From positions 1 to 64,000 of the forward strand of contig NZ_CP137637.1 of the NCBI RefSeq assembly GCF_036670015.1: 64,000 nucleotides of DNA, given 5' to 3'. This DNA is from Niallia sp. XMNu-256. GTDB lineage: Bacteria > Bacillota > Bacilli > Bacillales > Cytobacillaceae. Positions 35,005 through 44,770 of this stretch are shown in pieces. Numbering within the stretch: the stretch's first letter is position 1; every line of letters begins with the position of its first letter. The notes beneath the pieces are model-generated. The model worked only from the letters and a program-made list of their open reading frames with translations, was not told where the DNA came from and did no database searches. A program made the translations under genes and the position numbers.

Positions 35005-37308
35005 TTGAATATAATCAAGAAGATGTCTGAAATCGGTCCACTTCGTAAACCATTGGTCTTGTACAGCACTCCACCGTCTTTATCAAGAGAAGAAGCAACC
35101 AGGTGGGTGAAAGGTATCCCCCAGGGTGAAATAGGAGGATTAGAAGTCCTTTTAAAAGAAGATGAGGTTTCTATTCAATTAGTGAATTTCGAGAATACTT
35201 TATTAAAAGATAAACGAAATATGGAAAGCTCTTTTATTGATTCTATACCCTCTCAATTACAGGAAACAGAAAGCTTTCAGTTTTACTTAAAAAAACCTTC
35301 TATTTACTCAATCTTTCAAGAAAATACGGAAAGTTGGTTGAACGACTTAGATTTTATTGATGGAGAAGCGTGGATTCAAGTGTTGTTTCAGAAAGATAAA
35401 CATGATAAATGGGGAGAAACTCTAAAGCAACAATACGAGGACTACTTAATGGGGATTTCTTATCCGAGTACCATTCTTCCTATTCGCAAGCTGCAGCTTA
35501 AAATAGCTGAAATAAGCCGTAATATTAATGTGTCTATTCCAACTATATCTTCGTTTGAAGAAAGGAGAAATCAGAACGTTTATCGTTTCTTTATAAGGGG
35601 ATATGTCAGTGGAGAAAAAATGGTAAGAAAAGATTTTATATCTCACTTACTAACAAGATTAAATAGACAAAGTAAAGAAAACGAGTGGGGAGTTAATTGT
35701 AAAATAGGAGTACCAAAAGAGCAATTAGATAAATGGAAAACATTAAAATTACCTTTCTTGACCAATATTCATCCCTTTATAGTGGAAAGCGAATTGGTTA
35801 CACTCCTCCCATGTAAAGCTAAAACAAAATCAGTAAAAGTAAAACAACCCGAGAAAACAATTATGAAAAGAGAGAGCCTTTTTCCTATTTTTCAATTTTT
35901 GCCATATGGAACTACTCAGGAAGAAACACTATTACTCGATCATTTTGAAAAAGAATTAAACGGCGCATTAGAAAAGTTAGGGGTGATTAAAGAGGACGGA
36001 ATACAAATTGTTGGATTTGAGCAAGGGCCGACTTTAATTCGTCTAAATTTCCTGCTGCCAAAAGGAATTCGATTGTCCGATCTTCAAAAAGTGATCGCTG
36101 ATTGGCAGACCGAGCTTGGTATTACTGATTTATCAGTGTTTCAGGGGAAAGAGAAAGGAACTGGTACACTCACACTTCCACGTAAAAACAGGCAAGCAGT
36201 TTATCTTCGGAGTTTAGTAGACTCAAAAGAGTTTAAATCTTTTGCTAAAGATAAGGTTCTGCCTTTTGTCGTTGGAGCGACTGAAACCGGAGAGCCATTG
36301 TTTGAAGATTTAACTCGAGTGAAGCATCTGTTAGTGGCTGGAACGACGGGAAGTGGAAAAAGTGTCTGGCTGTTGCAATTAATTTTAACATTTCTGCTAT
36401 GGATCCCAACTGAACAACTTATGATGTATTTAATAGATCCGAAACGAGTAGAATTTGCGGGGTTTGCATCGTTTAAAAACGTTAAAGTTTTTACAGAGGT
36501 AGAGGAAGCTAAACAGTTATTGCATTCCCTTATTGTTTTAATGGAAACTCGTTATGAACAACTCGGAAACGAGGGTGTTAGGAATATTGCACAGTATAAT
36601 CGTAAAATGAAAGACAATCCCATGCCTTATGTTGTAGCTGTAATTGACGAATTTAGTGATTTTATGATGCAAGATAAGGATGAAGGAATGGTAGAAGAGA
36701 GTATTGTGCGCTTAGCCCAAAAAGCCAGAGCATGTGGGATTCATTTAATTATCACGACTCAACGTCCTAGTGTGGATGTAGTAACAGGATTAATTAAAGC
36801 GAATCTTCCAAGCAGGGTTGTATTTAAGTGTAGTGGCCGTAATGATTATAGTACCGTATTAGATCAAAAACCTCCGTTTAATTTATTAGGTTCTGGGGAT
36901 GGTGCGTGTCTAATGGAGGGGCAAGTATTAACTAGATTTCAAGGACCTTTAATTGCTAAAAATGAAGAGGAAATGGATCATATTATTGAAACATACGGAA
37001 AGAATCATTCAGGTGTCGCGCCATTATCATTAGAAGTTTATACCGAATCTATTGTAGAGGAAACGCTAGGTCCCTTAGATGAACTCAAACGATACATTGC
37101 TTTTACTGGCGAAACAAGGGTCACTTATCTTCGTAAACACATGAAAATGAGGATGAATGATGTAAAAGAATTAATGCAAGTGTTAGTGGAAGAAGGCTGG
37201 TTAGAAGCTCCCAAAACAAGAAATGCTGGATATAAGTTAATCTTATCTGAAAAAGAAAGAGAACGTTATTTGGAAAATAGTCCAATAAAAAAAGACATTG
37301 ATAAATAA
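35005..37308 (+). CDS. FtsK/SpoIIIE-family DNA translocase (coupling-protein candidate)
   Basis: A 767-aa ATPase with a TTG start behind GGGTGG. The C-terminal half is an FtsK motor: Walker A VAGTTGSGKS (about 444-453), then LIDPKRVEFAGF, Walker B VAVIDEFSDF (about 544-553), and LIITTQRPSVDVVTG. A winged-helix-like tail (about 690-755) resembles the FtsK gamma region. The N-terminal 400 residues are plasmid-specific and carry no membrane anchor. Relatives (TcpA, ConQ) serve as coupling proteins in Gram-positive conjugation. It may instead move plasmid DNA at division. Confidence 0.85.
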   Translation: MNIIKKMSEIGPLRKPLVLYSTPPSLSREEATRWVKGIPQGEIGGLEVLLKEDEVSIQLVNFENTLLKDKRNMESSFIDSIPSQLQETESFQFYLKKPSIYSIFQENTESWLNDLDFIDGEAWIQVLFQKDKHDKWGETLKQQYEDYLMGISYPSTILPIRKLQLKIAEISRNINVSIPTISSFEERRNQNVYRFFIRGYVSGEKMVRKDFISHLLTRLNRQSKENEWGVNCKIGVPKEQLDKWKTLKLPFLTNIHPFIVESELVTLLPCKAKTKSVKVKQPEKTIMKRESLFPIFQFLPYGTTQEETLLLDHFEKELNGALEKLGVIKEDGIQIVGFEQGPTLIRLNFLLPKGIRLSDLQKVIADWQTELGITDLSVFQGKEKGTGTLTLPRKNRQAVYLRSLVDSKEFKSFAKDKVLPFVVGATETGEPLFEDLTRVKHLLVAGTTGSGKSVWLLQLILTFLLWIPTEQLMMYLIDPKRVEFAGFASFKNVKVFTEVEEAKQLLHSLIVLMETRYEQLGNEGVRNIAQYNRKMKDNPMPYVVAVIDEFSDFMMQDKDEGMVEESIVRLAQKARACGIHLIITTQRPSVDVVTGLIKANLPSRVVFKCSGRNDYSTVLDQKPPFNLLGSGDGACLMEGQVLTRFQGPLIAKNEEEMDHIIETYGKNHSGVAPLSLEVYTESIVEETLGPLDELKRYIAFTGETRVTYLRKHMKMRMNDVKELMQVLVEEGWLEAPKTRNAGYKLILSEKERERYLENSPIKKDIDK

Positions 37309-37323
37309 AAGGAGGAAGCTGTT

Positions 37324-37470
37324 ATGATGGCTGATCTAGAGAAAGTAAAACTATTAATAGGTGAGGAGAATTATAATTTGCTTCTGAAAAATGGATATTT
37401 TCCTATATTTATTGATTCTTTTAAAAAAATGGTTGATTCTAAATATGATAATAACCAGCTAAAAATTTAA
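37324..37470 (+). CDS. small protein of unknown function (48 aa)
   Basis: AAAGGAGGAAGCTGTT, an ideal ribosome site 15 bp after the FtsK-like stop, precedes ATGATGGCTGATC. The 48 residues are helical and charged (LEKVKLLIGEENYNLLLKNG) and lack membrane spans. It is clearly part of the same operon. No family recognised. Confidence 0.6.
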   Translation: MMADLEKVKLLIGEENYNLLLKNGYFPIFIDSFKKMVDSKYDNNQLKI

Positions 37471-37564
37471 ACAGGTTACTTTTTTGATAAAAACAACGTA
37501 TATAGTTTAAAAGAACCAATGTAACCTTAGAAAAAAAGTCTGATTGCAATTAAAAATCTTGATC

Positions 37565-37591
37565 AAAAATCCTGTGTTTGCAGGATTTTTG
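37565..37591 (+). terminator. terminator of the FtsK-like operon
   Basis: AAAAATCCTG-TGTTTG-CAGGATTTTT is a perfect 10-bp stem ending in a T run, 95 bp after the last gene. Confidence 0.8.
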
Positions 37592-37773
37592 GTTGTTCAA
37601 CAAAGGGGCCAGATTGCTGAATAACCGAATTCCAAGAAAATTGGCAGCTTTTCTTGAAATCATTAGTGCCTGTTATAAACGGTTGTTCTGAATATCCCAG
37701 TGTTTACGTAAGAAAAAGAGAGCTTCTTATAAGTAAAATCTCTCAAATATTTACATATTAAAACGCATTTTCA

Positions 37774-38089
37774 TTAAGATGCTAATCTTAGACAGATTAC
37801 TGCCACTACTACCAATGCAATAAAGAAAATACGCAATTTATCTTTTGGATTCACCATAAAACAACATTCCTACGATTGCACTACCTACAGTTCCAATACC
37901 TGTCCAAACTGCATAAGCGACACCTAAAGGAATGGTCTTCATCGCAAGACTAAGAAGGGTAAAACTAAGAATAAATCCTATTAATATAATAAAGAATCCT
38001 TTTAGTTTTTGTCCTTTTGCCATAATCTGCATACCATTAACACCAACAATTTCACAAATACCTGCGATAATTAAGAATACCCAGCTCAT
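37774..38089 (-). pseudogene. SMR multidrug efflux subunit, YkkD-like, frameshifted near the end
   Basis: From an ATG at 38089, behind AAAGGAGTCAAGAAAG, it reads MSWVFLIIAGICEIVGVNGM and continues as a small multidrug resistance protein with PLGVAYAVWTGIGTVGSAIV. The frame stops after GESKR. One base fewer in the AAAAG run near 37841 restores DKLRIFFIALVVVAVICLRL, the missing fourth helix, ending at 37774. The repaired product would be 105 aa, the family length. So a single indel removes the last helix. Confidence 0.85.
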
Positions 38090-38416
38090 CTTTCTTGACT
38101 CCTTTCTGCATCCGGCTTCCCTGTGACAAGTTTTAACCCAATCACCAATCACTCCCACAAGAAGTAAGAGAAGGAAGAAGAGCATACCAAAATTAAAAGG
38201 GGCTTTAAAGATAAAGAAATCAACCAACACTGTTCCAACAGTACCTAAGGCTACAAATACTGCGTATACTGTACTTGTAGGTAAAGTGGTAGCAGCTCGG
38301 ACAAGCAGTACAAAACTAACAACAACTCCTATTACAGTAAGAATCCATTCTAAAGGCGAGCTGGCATGTTTTAAACCTGTTGCCCAAACAACTTCAAAAA
38401 TGCCTGCAATGATGAA
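38086..38416 (-). pseudogene. SMR multidrug efflux subunit, YkkC-like, start lost and frameshifted
   Basis: The reading IIAGIFEVVWATGLKHASSP and LPTSTVYAVFVALGTVG is a YkkC-type SMR partner. The start codon is gone: TAA precedes the first recognised codon (38416). Near 38140 an extra base shifts the frame. With it removed the end reads LKLVTGKPDAERSQER and stops at TGA 38086-38088, overlapping the ATG of the next gene as ATGA, as in intact ykkCD pairs. Unrepaired, it fuses in frame into the partner. Confidence 0.8.
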
Positions 38417-38419
38417 TTA

Positions 38420-38435
38420 ACTAACGATAGTTAGT
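38420..38435. promoter_or_regulatory. palindromic operator between SMR pair and TetR gene
   Basis: ACTAAC-GATA-GTTAGT is a perfect 6-bp palindrome located exactly where the lost SMR start and the divergent TetR gene meet. It is probably the TetR-family repressor's binding site. Confidence 0.6.
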
Positions 38436-38477
38436 GCAACGTCGATTTTAGTTATTTTCAACAACTTTTTTGAAAGG

Positions 38478-39041
38478 ATGATGGAATTGAATACGAAAGA
38501 CCAAATTATTGAAGCAGCTAAGTGTTCTTTTGCTCTGCATGGTTATGAAGGAACAACTTTATCACAAATCGCAAAAGAAGTGGGCATACAAAAACCATCT
38601 ATATACAATCACTTTAAAAGTAAAAATGAATTATACCTATACGTAGCAAAAATGGTTATAGAAGCTTTACTCGTGGGAATGCAGGATACATATGAGCGAC
38701 ATAAAAATGAGAATTTAGAAATAAGGCTTTATCTATTATTTAAAAACAGCTGTAATTTTATCCTAAATAAACAAGAAGGCATGATGTATGTACGTTTTTT
38801 ATTATTTCGGCCTGTAGAATTAAAAGAAGAAGTTAAAACAATTCTAAGTCGAGGAGACAGTCAAATAGAAGATATTGTAAACAAATTTTATACGGAAGGA
38901 ATAGAAGAAGGACAATTTAGAGATCCCAAGTATGTCGCTTGTTCACATAAATTAGCAAAACTAATGTTCATTCCAAATAATCTGAACTGGTTGATAGTTT
39001 TTTATAACCGAATACAAGTTCACAAGGTCGAGAGTTTATAA
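38478..39041 (+). CDS. TetR-family regulator, C-terminus probably frameshifted
   Basis: The N-terminal HTH is intact: IIEAAKCSFALHGYEGTTLS, then KPSIYNHFKSKNELYLYVAK. The last 35 residues look unlike the family. From about 38960 another frame continues (a stop, then QGREFITKLLELWFQIL) and ends at 39085, resembling the normal final helices. So an indel near 38960 has probably altered the ligand/dimer domain. It stands divergent to the SMR genes it would control. A TTG at 38487 is better spaced from AAAGGATG than the ATG at 38478. Confidence 0.75.
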   Translation: MMELNTKDQIIEAAKCSFALHGYEGTTLSQIAKEVGIQKPSIYNHFKSKNELYLYVAKMVIEALLVGMQDTYERHKNENLEIRLYLLFKNSCNFILNKQEGMMYVRFLLFRPVELKEEVKTILSRGDSQIEDIVNKFYTEGIEEGQFRDPKYVACSHKLAKLMFIPNNLNWLIVFYNRIQVHKVESL

Positions 39042-39055
39042 CTAAATTATTGGAA

Positions 39056-39307
39056 CTATGGTTCCAAATACTTGATCATACTTAAGGGAACACCTTCTAA
39101 AGGAAGAATAAGATGACTGTTTACAATCATCTTCTCGCTGTCAGGAATGAGTATGTATGTGTCTCCGTTCTTTTTGTTTTCCTCTCTTCTGAATTTCTTA
39201 TATACGAGATCATTCGCGATTTCTAAGGAAGAAGCCTCGATCGTCCCTACGATTTTGTACTTATAGATACCAATATGACTATTTCCATTTAAAACCATAT
39301 ATTTCAT
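39056..39307 (-). CDS. hypothetical protein (83 aa)
   Basis: The start at 39307 is chosen because GAAAGGACCATCGTT precedes it. The protein MKYMVLNGNSHIGIYKYKIV looks like a small alpha/beta domain, with a Lys/Arg-rich middle (YKKFRREENKKNGD) and a hydrophobic end. It has no cysteine or membrane span. It converges on the TetR gene. No family recognised. Confidence 0.6.
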   Translation of the reverse strand: MKYMVLNGNSHIGIYKYKIVGTIEASSLEIANDLVYKKFRREENKKNGDTYILIPDSEKMIVNSHLILPLEGVPLSMIKYLEP

Positions 39308-39463
39308 AACGATGGTCCTTTCCTTTTTCTTTTGTTTACCTTTTTTTAACCTCAATAAAACTTTTTACGACATATTTTTCAAAAAACTCCGAGCAAATAG
39401 GGTTTAAATTTTTGAAAAATAGGGTACTTAAAACATAAATAAGGTAGAAAGGGTGAAGCCATA

Positions 39464-42424
39464 TTGGTAAAAAACCTTGGAATTACGATCAACGGAGTAG
39501 AAGTGGACGCACCGGAAGGTCAAACGGTCCTGCAATTTCTGAACGACAGCACGATTGAAGTCCCTCAGGTGTGCTACCATCCCAGCCTTGGACCGATTGA
39601 AACGTGTGACACTTGTATTGTGGAAGTGAATGGGGAACTTGTCAGATCCTGTTCAACCCTTTTAAAGGAAGGGGATCATATCGATACGATGAACCCGCTT
39701 GTGAAAAAATCACAGACAGCAGCGATGGACAACATTCTTCATAACCATGAATTATATTGTACCGTTTGTGATTACAATAACGGCGGCTGCGAAATACATA
39801 ACACTGTTAAGGAAATGCGCATTAACCATCAAAGTATTCCATGGGAGCAGAAACCATACCAGAAGGATATGTCGAACCCTTTTTATCGCTATGATCCCGA
39901 TCAGTGTATCTTGTGTGGACGCTGTGTCGAGGCCTGCCAGGATGTCCAAGTGACGGAAACGCTGAGAATCGATTGGGACAGAGAGCGTCCACGGGTCATC
40001 TGGGATAATGATGTTCCGATTAACGAATCCTCTTGTGTATCGTGCGGCCATTGTTCCACCGTTTGTCCGTGTAATGCGATGATGGAAAAAGGAATGCTCG
40101 GGGAAGCAGGTTATCTGACAGGCTTTGAAAAAGGAACATTTCGTTCGATGATCGAGTTGACCAAAGGAGTGGAGACCGGATACGGGTCGATTCTAACCGT
40201 TTCTGATATGGAATCAGCGATGAGGGAGGCGAGAGTGAAACGAACCAAAACGGTCTGTACGTTCTGTGGTGTCGGCTGCAGCTTTGATGTCTGGACAAAA
40301 GGACGCGAGATTTTAAAGGTTGAACCAAACGTTGAGGCACCAGCGAATGGAATTTCCACTTGTGTGAAAGGGAAATTCGGCTGGGATTTTGTCAATAGTA
40401 AAGAACGTTTGACCAAGCCATTGATTCGTGAAGGCGACGGCTTCCGTGAAGCAGAATGGGAAGAGGCCCTTGATTTAATGGCGAAACGTTTCCGGGAGAT
40501 TCGCAGCCAGTATGGTCCACAATCGATGGGCTTTATCACTTCCTCTAAATGTACAAATGAAGAATCTTTTTTAATGCAAAAATTGGCCCGGCAGATTATT
40601 GGCACAAACAATGTGGATAACTGCTCACGCTATTGCCAGACGCCGGCAACGGTTGGACTGCACAGAACGGTTGGCTACGGCGGTGACGCGGGTTCAATTA
40701 AGGACATTGCCAAAGCTGGTCTTGTCATTATCGTTGGTTCCAATACATCGGAAGCCCACCCTGTGCTGGCTACAAGGGTTAAGCGCGCCCATAAACTGCA
40801 TGGACAAAAATTGATTGTGGCCGATTTGCGTGAGCATGAAATGGCATCGCGCGCAGACATGTTCATTCATCCCAAAGCAGGGTCTGATTTGGTGTGGATC
40901 TCGGCTGTGACCAAATACATTATTGATATGGGCTGGGCGGATGAAGCGTTTATTGAACAGAATGTAAATGGATTCGAGGAATATCGAGAAAGCCTTTCTC
41001 CCTATACGTTAGGTCATGCAGAAGACGTAACGGGTCTATCCAAGGAGACACTCATTCAAATCGCCGAAATGATTCATGATGCAAACGGGACGGCGATTCT
41101 GTGGGCGATGGGTGTTACCCAGCAATTGGGCGGCAGCGACACAAGTACAGCGATTTCAAACTTGCTGCTGGTAACGGGAAACTACGGTCGGCCAGGTGCC
41201 GGCGCCTATCCGCTCCGAGGACATAATAATGTTCAAGGTGCCAGTGACATGGGCAGTGCGCCGGATAACTTTCCGGGCTACCAGCGTGTGGACGACCCCG
41301 AAGTACTGGAGAAATTTCAACAAGCCTGGGGCGTTAAGCTTCCATCTGAAGTAGGAATAAATAATCACGATATGGTTGAGGGAATCCACGATGGTACAGT
41401 AAAAGCCATGTATGTAAAGGGAGAGGAAATGGGATTAGTGGATTCCAACATTAACCATGTGCATGCCGCTTACGAAAAACTTGAATTTTTTGTCGTGCAG
41501 GATATCTTTTTCTCCCGGACAGCCCAGTATGCGGATGTCGTGTTGCCGGCAAGCCCAAGCCTTGAAAAAGAAGGAACGTTCACCAATACGGAACGCCGGA
41601 TTCAAAGGCTGTATCAAGTGTTTGAACCGCTTGCCGATTCTAAGCCTGACTGGGAAATCATTCAGTTAGTAGCAAACCGGCTTGGTGCCAACTGGAATTA
41701 CAAGCATCCAAGTGAAATTATGGAGGAAGCGGCGATGCTGATGCCGATTTATGCCGGTGTGACGTATGAGAGATTAGAAGGTTATAAGAGTTTGCAATGG
41801 CCGGTACAACCAGATGGGACGGATACGCCGCTTCTTTACATTGAAGGATTCCCTTTCCCTGATCGCAAAGCCCGGCTCTATCCTGTCCAATGGACAAAAC
41901 CGCTTGATTTTGGGGAGCAATATGATATTCATTTGAACAACGGCCGTTTATTAGAGCATTTTCATGAAGGGAATCTCACCTATAAATCAAAAGGCATATC
42001 TGAAAAAACACCGGAGGTTTTCCTTGAAGTATCACCAGAGCTTGCGGCTGAACGAGGAGTGCGGAACGGAACACTTGTCCGCCTGACCTCTCCGTTTGGG
42101 AATGTAAAGGTGAAATGTACGATTACGAACCGCGTAAAAGGCATGGAAGTCTACCTTCCAATGAATGATACAGGGGACGGAGCCGTTAACTACCTGACAA
42201 GCAGTGCTGCCGATAAGGATACCGACACCCCTGCATTCAAGGATACTCGTGTTAAAATGGAGATTTTACAGGAAGAAGGAACTAATCCTTTGCCAAAAAT
42301 AAATTTCCGATTCGGGAACCCGCAGCCGCAAATGGGTGTCCAAGTCGAAAAGAAATGGGCCCGAAAGGATTACGTCTTCCCGGGTGATCTCGTGAAGGAA
42401 AGGGAGCGGTTAAGGAATGGCTAA
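39464..42424 (+). CDS. fdhF: formate dehydrogenase catalytic subunit (FdhF, YrhE/YjgC type)
   Basis: Molybdopterin enzyme oxidising formate to CO2, 986 aa like the Bacillus YjgC/YrhE proteins. Order of parts: plant-type 2Fe-2S domain ([15 protein letters not shown]), His-Cys segment ([17 protein letters not shown]), and two 4Fe-4S motifs ([11 protein letters not shown] and [11 protein letters not shown]). Then come the [10 protein letters not shown] cluster, the Mo ligand cysteine in [10 protein letters not shown], and the C-terminal pterin cap domain. The start is TTG behind AAAGGGTGAAGCC. Base composition is visibly GC-richer than the flanks, suggesting separate origin. It overlaps the DUF1641 gene by 8 nt. 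Confidence 0.95.
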   Translation: MVKNLGITINGVEVDAPEGQTVLQFLNDSTIEVPQVCYHPSLGPIETCDTCIVEVNGELVRSCSTLLKEGDHIDTMNPLVKKSQTAAMDNILHNHELYCTVCDYNNGGCEIHNTVKEMRINHQSIPWEQKPYQKDMSNPFYRYDPDQCILCGRCVEACQDVQVTETLRIDWDRERPRVIWDNDVPINESSCVSCGHCSTVCPCNAMMEKGMLGEAGYLTGFEKGTFRSMIELTKGVETGYGSILTVSDMESAMREARVKRTKTVCTFCGVGCSFDVWTKGREILKVEPNVEAPANGISTCVKGKFGWDFVNSKERLTKPLIREGDGFREAEWEEALDLMAKRFREIRSQYGPQSMGFITSSKCTNEESFLMQKLARQIIGTNNVDNCSRYCQTPATVGLHRTVGYGGDAGSIKDIAKAGLVIIVGSNTSEAHPVLATRVKRAHKLHGQKLIVADLREHEMASRADMFIHPKAGSDLVWISAVTKYIIDMGWADEAFIEQNVNGFEEYRESLSPYTLGHAEDVTGLSKETLIQIAEMIHDANGTAILWAMGVTQQLGGSDTSTAISNLLLVTGNYGRPGAGAYPLRGHNNVQGASDMGSAPDNFPGYQRVDDPEVLEKFQQAWGVKLPSEVGINNHDMVEGIHDGTVKAMYVKGEEMGLVDSNINHVHAAYEKLEFFVVQDIFFSRTAQYADVVLPASPSLEKEGTFTNTERRIQRLYQVFEPLADSKPDWEIIQLVANRLGANWNYKHPSEIMEEAAMLMPIYAGVTYERLEGYKSLQWPVQPDGTDTPLLYIEGFPFPDRKARLYPVQWTKPLDFGEQYDIHLNNGRLLEHFHEGNLTYKSKGISEKTPEVFLEVSPELAAERGVRNGTLVRLTSPFGNVKVKCTITNRVKGMEVYLPMNDTGDGAVNYLTSSAADKDTDTPAFKDTRVKMEILQEEGTNPLPKINFRFGNPQPQMGVQVEKKWARKDYVFPGDLVKERERLRNG

Positions 42425-42959
42425 GGCAACCAAGCAAATCCAGCGAATCGAGCTATCCGAAGAGGAGAAACGAAAACAAGATTTACGGCAAATAGAGGAT
42501 TCCCTATTAAAAAATAAGCAAGCGTTACTGGATACACTTGATTTGGTGCAGCACATGCACGATCGCGGGATTATTTCCCTCTTGAGCGGATTATTTGCCG
42601 AGGGCGACAAAGTCCTGCAGATCCTGATTGAAAAGGCGAACACGAAAGAAACAGCCAATACGTTGAAAAATCTTCTGTTAATGGTCGGCGTTCTAGGTAC
42701 ATTAAATGTTAAACAGCTTGAACCTATTCTTCTTAAGCTGAATGCCGGAATCGCCAGAGTGTCAGAAAGTAAGGATCATGATGACCAGGTCGGTTATTTT
42801 GATATTTTCAAATCCTTGAAGGATCCTGAAATTAACCGTTCGATTGCCTTTTTCTTTGAATTTCTGAAAGGAATGGGGAGCGAAATGAGCCATTTGGAGC
42901 GGACAACACAGCTGCCGGAGCACCAGGCCCAGCATGCCAAACCCGACCACCATCTATAA
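42417..42959 (+). CDS. DUF1641 protein (YrhD/YjgD type), formate dehydrogenase partner
   Basis: A 180-aa helical protein with the DUF1641 core ([20 protein letters not shown] and [20 protein letters not shown]). In Bacillus this gene always trails the FdhF-type gene and is thought to be an accessory subunit. The two frames overlap by 8 nt, so translation is coupled. The C-terminus is His-rich (about 160-180) and may bind metal. Similar GC content to fdhF. Confidence 0.9.
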   Translation: MAKATKQIQRIELSEEEKRKQDLRQIEDSLLKNKQALLDTLDLVQHMHDRGIISLLSGLFAEGDKVLQILIEKANTKETANTLKNLLLMVGVLGTLNVKQLEPILLKLNAGIARVSESKDHDDQVGYFDIFKSLKDPEINRSIAFFFEFLKGMGSEMSHLERTTQLPEHQAQHAKPDHHL

Positions 42960-43075
42960 CTCTATTCAAACGGGTCTTGACCGAGATTGGCATGACCCGT
43001 TTGTGTTTCATACGGCGGATCCCAATCTCAACCTTTAGACTGAAGGCTTAAAATACAATGAGAGGAGGGAAGTTT

Positions 43076-43869
43076 ATGTTACACGAAATCACGACTTGCC
43101 AACACATTATTAAATTTACTGGGGATTCCTTTATCGAATAAGAGGATGATATCGCCGTAGAATCGGCATTAACGATTATTCTGGATAGAGAGGAGTTTGC
43201 CACCATCGTTTGTTCGTCATCTGAGATCGAAGAATTGGTTGTGGGCTTTCTAGCATCCGAAGGGATGATACGTGTGTTTCAAGATATTCAATAGATTCAG
43301 GTGGATGAAGAAAAAGGCTTCGCGTACGTGGACCTAGTAAATAAATCCTCTGTCCAAAAAGAGTTTCATTCCAAGAGATTCATTGGTTCCTGCTGCGGGA
43401 AAGGGCGTGAATTTTATTTTTATAATGATATGAAGACAGCTAAAACGATACTCACAAAGTTAACCATTACACCACAGCAATGCCATGTCTTAATGAGCGA
43501 GCTGCAGGAAAGTTCCGCTTATTTTCAAAAACAGGCGGTGTCCATAATGCCGCCTTATGCACAAAGGACGGTATCGTTATAACAAGGACTGATATTGGCA
43601 GGCATAATGCCTTGGATAAGCTTTTTGGCTACTGCCTGATCCATCGAATCCCTTTAAAGGATAAAATCATTGCGTTTAGCGGAAGAATCTCCTCAGAAGT
43701 TCTCCTAAAAGCGGCCAAAATTGGTGTAGCCATTATCTTATCAAAATCTGCTCCTACTAATCTCGCGATAGATTTAGCAGAGGAACTTGGTATTACAGCA
43801 ATTGGTTTTATTAGGGGAAGAGGCTTCAATGTCTATACCCATCAGGATCGGGTTCATGGACTGGACTAA
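43076..43869 (+). pseudogene. fdhD: fdhD (formate dehydrogenase sulfurtransferase), broken
   Basis: GGAGGGAAGTTT precedes ATGTTACACG. The frame matches FdhD/NarQ: IEELVVGFLASEGMI, the catalytic-cysteine loop GSCCGKGREF, and after a frameshift TGGVHNAALC, TDIGRHNALDKLFGYCL and SGRISSEVLLKAAKIG. It is interrupted by TAA at 43139, TAG at 43292 and a one-base indel near 43535. FdhD transfers sulfur to the Mo cofactor of formate dehydrogenase, so loss here matters for the intact fdhF upstream unless the host supplies another copy. Confidence 0.9.
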
Positions 43870-44042
43870 AACTGTCATTCATTCTTAGAGGTTTTTTGGT
43901 GATTTAATAAGAACAATGTCAGATAATATAGTTCTTTTTAACAGAAAAGACTACCCTATATAAAAAGTAACGGCCTCACTTCATCTGAGTTGTGAAGGAC
44001 AAAACTAGGTTAAGTATGGAACTTTGTTTTTGGGAATGAGTT
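43870..44042. other. intergenic after fdhD remnant
   Basis: No gene or clear hairpin is seen. AT content rises again to the plasmid background. Confidence 0.4.
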
Positions 44043-44288
44043 TTGGTACTAAAACAACAATTAAATCTAAGCACATTAAACAAGGAACAAAGACAAAAGT
44101 TTGATAACAACTATCCTAGATGGAAAAGAAAAGAGATAACAGTGGTTGAATTTAAGTCCTTGTTAGAGTTAAAAAGAACTTATTTTATAAAATCAACGGA
44201 GACTATGAACAAGCAATTTAGGCATTCTTTTGGGAAAGTCTTTTGCTTTTTTATAGAAGGGGTACTCTTCAGCAATAACATTGATTAG
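44043..44288 (+). pseudogene. serine-resolvase C-terminal HTH remnant
   Basis: The frame reads STLNKEQRQKFDNNYPRWKR, then EITVVEFKSLLELKRTYF. This resembles the end of resolvase/invertase recombinases (..NEEQR..YxxWKxGEITAVEFMKLLxLKRxTFYK). The catalytic domain with its serine is absent, and no ribosome site is seen. A short recognition, so only moderate confidence. Confidence 0.4.
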
Positions 44289-44407
44289 TATTATGAAATG
44301 TGTAATAGCACTTCCAATCCCACAAGTTACTTTGAAATTAATAACCCTCACAAATTCTACATTTCATCTTGCATACACATAAAAAAATATTGAGTGAATT
44401 GGATTAG
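44289..44407. other. intergenic
   Basis: Between the resolvase remnant and the intron-like segment. No gene is seen. Confidence 0.3.
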
Positions 44408-44495
44408 TTGGAACGTCGTATGCGGGGAAACTCGCCCGTACGGTGTGAAGTGGGGAAAAGCTGGCGATAACTTCAAAAGCTTACCTATCATTATA
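44408..44495 (+). mobile_element. group II intron 3' end remnant (domain V-VI-like)
   Basis: CGTATGCGGGGAAACTCGCC followed by CGTACGG forms a stem with a GAAA tetraloop and closely resembles domain V of bacterial group II introns. The next bases, TGGGGAAAAGCTGGCGATAA onward, could be domain VI. The AGC triad position reads AACGT, so the catalytic core is altered. No reverse transcriptase or 5' intron part is present. It is a fossil. Confidence 0.5.
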
Positions 44496-44619
44496 ATAAG
44501 CGATTATCCTAAAAAGTGGGGTAAATCAATAAGAAGAATTAAAAGAGTCGATTCTTATACAGTGAAACTGGCTTTTTTAGGTTGAAATCTGTTTAGAAGT
44601 CCAATTTAAAGTAAAAGGA

Positions 44620-44650
44620 TGATAAATATTAAACATGATAATATTTATCA
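44620..44650. terminator. bidirectional hairpin downstream of integrase
   Basis: TGATAAATATTA-AACATGA-TAATATTTATCA is a perfect 12-bp stem. It lies about 120 bp beyond the integrase stop (reverse strand) and may terminate that transcript. Confidence 0.5.
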
Positions 44651-44770
44651 CCCTTTATTTATTATGACTTTCTACGATTTAGGTCTAGAAGTTACAAACA
44701 ATAAATCTTTTTAAAGATACAATTAAAAGGGAACAGTCTATAATTGTAACCCGTTTATTAAGGTACTCTT

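Noticed and set aside
40111-40611. 166-codon reverse frame inside fdhF
   Set aside because: Long antisense frames are expected in this GC-richer gene; no ribosome site or protein character.
44394-44585. 63-codon + strand frame
   Set aside because: It is a translation of the intron-like RNA segment and has no ribosome site.
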